From Coemansia sp. RSA 487 (Eukaryota; Kickxellomycota; Kickxellomycetes; Kickxellales; Kickxellaceae): a stretch of DNA of 64,000 nucleotides. Shown one piece after another: positions 59,916 to 64,000 of this stretch. Where the stretch lies: positions 124,001-188,000 of the forward strand of contig JANBRJ010000007.1 of NCBI GenBank assembly GCA_027577595.1, in the 5' to 3' direction. The number at the start of each line of letters is the position of its first letter. The stretch's first letter is position 1. The translations under genes and the position numbers were made by a program. The notes beneath the pieces were generated by a model, which saw only the letters and a program-made list of their open reading frames with translations, did not search any database and was not told the origin of the DNA.

Positions 59916-60596
59916 TTTCTTTTTGCAAGATTACCTTGTTTCGGTGGTGTATAGTAGCTACAGCGAGTTTCAGGAAGACATTGGGATTTGAAATTAGCAT
60001 ACATTTATGAGTTGGGAACGCAGGACTGGGCTAATCAGAATAGAAGATTATGCACCAAATACGAACCTTTTTTTGCTTTTGTCAGTTAAGAAACTTAGCA
60101 AAGGAATGAATTTTTTTTTTTCTTAATCTCTTGTTGGTAGATTTCTCGCTAGTTCGTTCGCTCAGCGTACGCAGATGCAAATGTATGCCCCTTTTTAATC
60201 GCAGAACCGGCGGATTTGCGAGTATAACTAAAGAAAGCGCACAAGAGATTATAATAGGACAAATCCAACTAAAGGTAAAAGGAAAGAGACTGGCACTTGC
60301 AGATTCACTTTGAGGTTAATTTCTTTGTCTTTTCCTTAAAGTCTCAACAGCTGAAAAAAAATGCAAGAGCTGATCACTAATCCGTTGATCGTGCTTGGCG
60401 TAGATTTAGAGTTCCACATTGTTTGGAGCATTTCATGCTTTTACACTTGTCACATACAAGTAAAACCAGCTAGGCAGATAGAGCAGATCAGGGCCATTCA
60501 GGGAAAACATTATTGTAAAGACGTATAGAAGAAACAGTGCTACATTATGAAAAAATCACAGAGAAATTGAGACATCAGGGATGAGTGTTGTTGTCA
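59916..60596. other. Promoter side of eIF3a, and 3' flank of the next gene
   Basis: About 680 bases with a T run at about 60111-60122. A frame at 60131-60313 (+) has no family signal. Nothing else recognised. Confidence 0.5.
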
Positions 60597-63380
60597 TCAG
60601 GTCGGGATCTGGGCGTCGCCGTCTTCCCACAGAAGTGTCTCCATCCAGTAGAACAGAATTTCGCCAAAGCGCGAGCGGGGAGCTCTCTTGCGCAGAGGCG
60701 GATAGTACTTGGTGACGGGTGTGTCGTCGACAACAAGAATCTGGCGCACAAGCCCCATGGTGCCGTCGCCTGTGTCTCTGACCGCCGAGGCTATGGTTCC
60801 GTTCGCCATGCCAAACGGCAGCGACGTCGAAAGCGGCTGTGCAAGGTTAAAGTAGCTTGCTGTGATGATGCCCAGGCAAAACACTACCACCGAGTACAGG
60901 ATAACGGCAGCGGTCGTGTGCTGGCTGTTTGCCAACGCGTTGGCTAGACCTGAAGCAGCAGATTTGCTGTTGTTGCCACTAAACTGGTGGTGGCCAGCAG
61001 AGGCCAAGTGTGCGTTCAGACAATCGCCAGAGACATTGTCGACGATACGTGTGAGCGTTGCATTCGCGCGGCTGCGAATGGCGTCTTTCAGGCCGTACTT
61101 ATAGGGTGCAGTAAACACGGAAACAAGCTCACGCTTGAGATTCTCCTGGTTTTCGTTGCTGACATCGCAGTACTCGATGCGCTTCCACACTTCGTAGAGA
61201 AGAACCAGATCTTCGGACGAGCATCTGTTGAGTGCAGCGCTCATCCACTGGCGAACTGCATCATCCTTCAGCTCCTGCGCGTCGCTGTTTGTCGTACCAA
61301 TAGAGACATCCTTGGTACCTTTGACGAGCAAGCCGGCCTTCTCGAGCACATGGGTGCTGCCAGCAGTATCTTTGTCGAGGGCCACAAGGTCGTCAACGCC
61401 AGACATGTCCTCGCCGCCGTTCTGCACCAGTTCATCTTGCAGGCTCATGTACTTGCGATATGTCTTCCTATGAACAAGCCCTGCAGAAGTGCTGTCATTA
61501 TTGCCGTCAGTAGTAGAGAGGCGCTGCGTCTGCAAGCGAAGGTCGCCTAGCTCACGCTCCAGGCCCTCAATGGTCTCGTTAAGGCGCATGTTTTCCTTGT
61601 GAGCAGTGGACGCTTCATCCTGGCACTCCCGGGCAGATTCAAGCTCGTGTTGCAGCTCGCGTAGCTGCATCTCCAAGCGGCGGTGCTCCTTGGCAAGCTG
61701 CTCGTGCTGCTGGTAGTTGGCGTTCAGGTTTGATTTGAGCTTCATTATCTCAGTCTGCTGCTCAAGCATCCTGCTGTTGGCTTCTTCCACCAGCGATGTC
61801 TTTGTCTCGAGCTTGCGTTTGACGTCCGCAGACTGGGCAGCCATATTGGATAGATCGGTGCCAAGACGTTCAATTTCCGACTCTGCAAGGTTCAGGCTTT
61901 CCAGATAGTTCCTTTCTGAGCTCTTGAGACGGTCCATCTCGCGCTTTCTCGTGGTAAGCTCGCCCTTGCACTCGTCAAGATCGCGCTCAAGCTTAAGAAC
62001 GCGCTTTTCGTTTTGGCTCTCAGAGAGCTCCAAACGACGGTTCTTATCCGATATAATCCTTTTCTGCTCCTTGTTTTCAGTCAAGAGCCCGTTAATATAC
62101 TTTTGAGTTTCGTTGTCTCTCGCGGAATAGTGAGACGGGGAGAGAGCGTCTGGCACATGATGGTTCATGTCGTGCAGTGGGCTGCTGGGGCTCGCAGGCA
62201 CAACACGATGGGAAGGCGAGCCAGTTGGAGGTGTTCTGGATTTGTTGCGCATGTGCTGGCGAAGAACCTTGCGGTCAACATAAGGCGTGGAAATCCCGCC
62301 AAATTCCTATTACAATATAAAAAGCGCACAGAACAAACAAGACATATGACAAGTAGCATACTTGCATTGCATTAGCTTGAAAAACAAGGATGATAGTGAA
62401 AATAGTGGCAATAGCCCGACACAGAGGCTGGATCTCGGACAATGGTTGCGATATGAGTAAAAAAAACAATGGCGGATAGTGGTAAAGATAGAGCGTTGAA
62501 GCTAGCTTTTTTCCTTTCCATTACTTGGATGGCTTATTTTTCCAGAGAGGATTGCGCTCCTGCATACCTTAAAGAGAAATCCATCCAAATAAGTAAAACA
62601 AGCGAATGTTGTGCCAAGCGCAAAAGACAACAAGCAAAAACAAAAAAGTCAAGTATGAAAACAAAATGCGCACAAGAGGGGGTAGTTCAATAAGAAAATG
62701 CACAAAAAACTTACCGTGTCAGAAACAAACTGGTGGTCCGAATACTCCTGTTTATCGCCAGCAGCAGTGGTGTAAGAAAACCCATTAGTTTCAACAGCCA
62801 TCCTGTCGTTGGTTTTGCGCTGTGGATTAAGGCCGACTTTCTCGGCATATGACGTTAATGAGTCTAAAAGTTGCGGCTGGACGGTGTTTGCTCTCGCATC
62901 ATACTCCTCGTTAGTCATTGCGGCCATATTCCTGTTCCGCAGCTTGATACCTTCGGCTGTAGATGTCATAGGGTTCTTTCTGGATAGTGGTGTGTGTGCG
63001 CGGCGACGTGCGTCCAGGCCCGTTGGCTGGATGCCCAGGCGTGGTTTTGCGATAGTGTCAGGCACTAGCTGGAGCTCTGCAGCATTCTCGCTGTTTACAC
63101 CGTTGTTTCTCATCATAGTACTCATCTGAGTCTTCATCTGCGTTCTCTCGTAAAAGCTTTCGGCAAACCCATTTACAAGCTTGTCGAGAATATCAACAGC
63201 ACTCATGTAGTCTATAGTACCTTCTCCTGAAAGATGCATCAGGATTTGCTTATAAACGTTCTCTTTCATAAGTTCGATATCAGGAGTATCGCGAGCTTCA
63301 TCAATCCACTTAAGCAACGTCTCGTATGATATCCCCCCATCTTCCGGGATAGTTGTTATGTGGCTCATCAATCTCTCCAT
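60597..63380 (-). CDS. Coiled-coil protein with single C-terminal membrane segment, LINC/KASH-like candidate
   Basis: Two exons: 63380-62715 and 62306-60597, with an intron of 408 bases (GTAAGT donor, AATAG acceptor, phase 0), giving 791 residues. The junction reads FVSDT then EFGGISTPYVDRKVLRQHMR. Residues 1-120 are helical (LLKWIDEARDTPDIELMKEN). Residues of about 280-470 are long coiled coil (NGLLTENKEQKRIISDKNRR, LERDLDECKGEL). A helical domain follows at about 570-650 (AVRQWMSAALNRCSSEDLVL). One membrane segment at about 700-725 (TTAAVILYSVVVFCLGIITA) is followed by a ~70-residue tail ending DGDAQIPT. This order resembles fungal nuclear-envelope or spindle-pole proteins such as Kms1/Kms2. 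The family is not recognised, so this is inference. The frame above 63380 opens only with TTG. Confidence 0.7.
62307..62714 (-). other. Intron of the coiled-coil/membrane protein gene
   Basis: 408 bases, much longer than the other introns seen here. Donor GTAAGT and acceptor AATAG; removal preserves phase 0 between the two long frames. An additional small exon inside cannot be excluded. Confidence 0.8.
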
Positions 63381-64000
63381 GGTGAAACTGAAGCAGAGAC
63401 GCTCAAATGATAGAGGATTCAAACAAGGTAAAAGTATGTGAGAAAGAGAGAAAGACGAGTAAGCTGTAACGCTGGCCCTTATAAGGTCTCGTCGCCCCCT
63501 TTAGTATGCAAGAATAACAAAAAGGAGGGAAAGATCCTAGCTATGAGGAAGAAAATATAATAAATAAATAAATGGTTTCGAGGGAAGAAAAGGACAAGTA
63601 AAAGAATAGCCCTGCAAAAGCCCCTCTTCCATCGAAAAAGGAAAACAAAATAAAAGTAAAGTACCAGTGCGCATGCATCAACAGTGCAGAATGAAGCTGC
63701 AGCTTGTCCTCTCATTTTCTTTTGAAAATTTAGCTGCTTCTGACTGGCTTCGACATCAGTTCGCGCTTTTTATCACACCACCTTTTCAAGTTTGCCAAAC
63801 TCGTGGTACAAGCTCTATTCCACTATTCCATTACTAGCTGTTCTTTTTCGTTTCATTTTTGCCAACTCTTCTGTGCTGGTAAAACAACGCGTTACAAAGC
63901 TTGCATGATTGGTTGAAGATCTGCCCATAGGAGAAATAAAGCGCATTGCCACATTAGCATTTCTGGAATGGGATGATCAGGAATTGATATGATATTTAAG
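63381..64000. other. Upstream region at the right edge
   Basis: About 620 bases. The frame 63479-63715 (-) is a run of hydrophobic residues with no family signal and is treated as chance. AAAT units occur at about 63560-63573. Probably the promoter of the coiled-coil gene. Confidence 0.45.

Noticed and set aside
60131-60313. 60-codon plus-strand frame upstream of eIF3a
   Set aside because: No motif, and it lies in the promoter side of eIF3a with poor codon use.
62307-62714. An extra exon inside the long intron of the coiled-coil gene
   Set aside because: AAG-GTATGC and AAGTATGC sites exist, but I found no piece that keeps phase and looks like protein.

Overview
The window is a gene-dense stretch of nuclear DNA from a fungus. 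The evidence is a GH18 chitinase with a fungal-type chitin-binding tail, a septation-initiation (Cdc7/SepH-type) kinase, a Rud3-type golgin, TFIIIC, eIF3a and RNA polymerase II subunit genes, short introns with GT..AG ends, and TATA boxes upstream of several genes. Most genes have no intron or one. Together with the very long single-exon F-box gene this fits an early-diverging fungus (I would guess Kickxellomycotina/Zoopagomycota), but the lineage is inference.

Layout. 1-126: 3' end of a gene entering from the left. 0.3-6.4 kb: housekeeping genes HDHD2-like phosphatase, MYG1, RPB7 (all minus), mitochondrial ribosomal protein S16 and a secreted chitinase (plus). 6.6-17 kb: one uninterrupted 3472-codon minus-strand gene, with an F-box and LRR head, about 2200 residues of acidic low-complexity sequence and a conserved tail. 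17-20.4 kb: a large divergent non-coding interval. 20.4-24.5 kb: SIN kinase with one short intron. 25.1-25.8 kb: a possible small five-exon gene. 25.9-29.6 kb: glutaryl-CoA dehydrogenase and the golgin Rud3 (minus).

29.8-32.6 kb: a decayed Fanzor (eukaryotic TnpB-like, RuvC nuclease) gene with hairpins and an imperfect inverted pair at its edges. It is the clearest mobile DNA here. 33.4 kb: a small secreted cysteine-rich protein behind a strong TATA box. 34.4-43.1 kb: the largest TFIIIC subunit and an unrecognised acidic nuclear-type protein. 43.5-49.7 kb: three tandem HXXXD/DFGxG (BAHD-like) acyltransferases, an accessory expansion. 49.8-51.9 kb: YIF1 and HUS1. 53.1-53.8 kb: coding relics that look like a U2AF-type RRM. 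53.9-60 kb: methionine aminopeptidase 2 (two exons), EIPR1 and eIF3a. 60.6-63.4 kb: a two-exon coiled-coil protein with one C-terminal membrane segment.

Functionally the window mixes constant cellular machinery (transcription by Pol II and Pol III, translation, N-terminal Met removal, Golgi traffic, checkpoint, septation) with islands of accessory material: chitinase, the acyltransferase cluster, the secreted peptide and the Fanzor copy. No tRNA, rRNA, CRISPR array or virus-like element was recognised.
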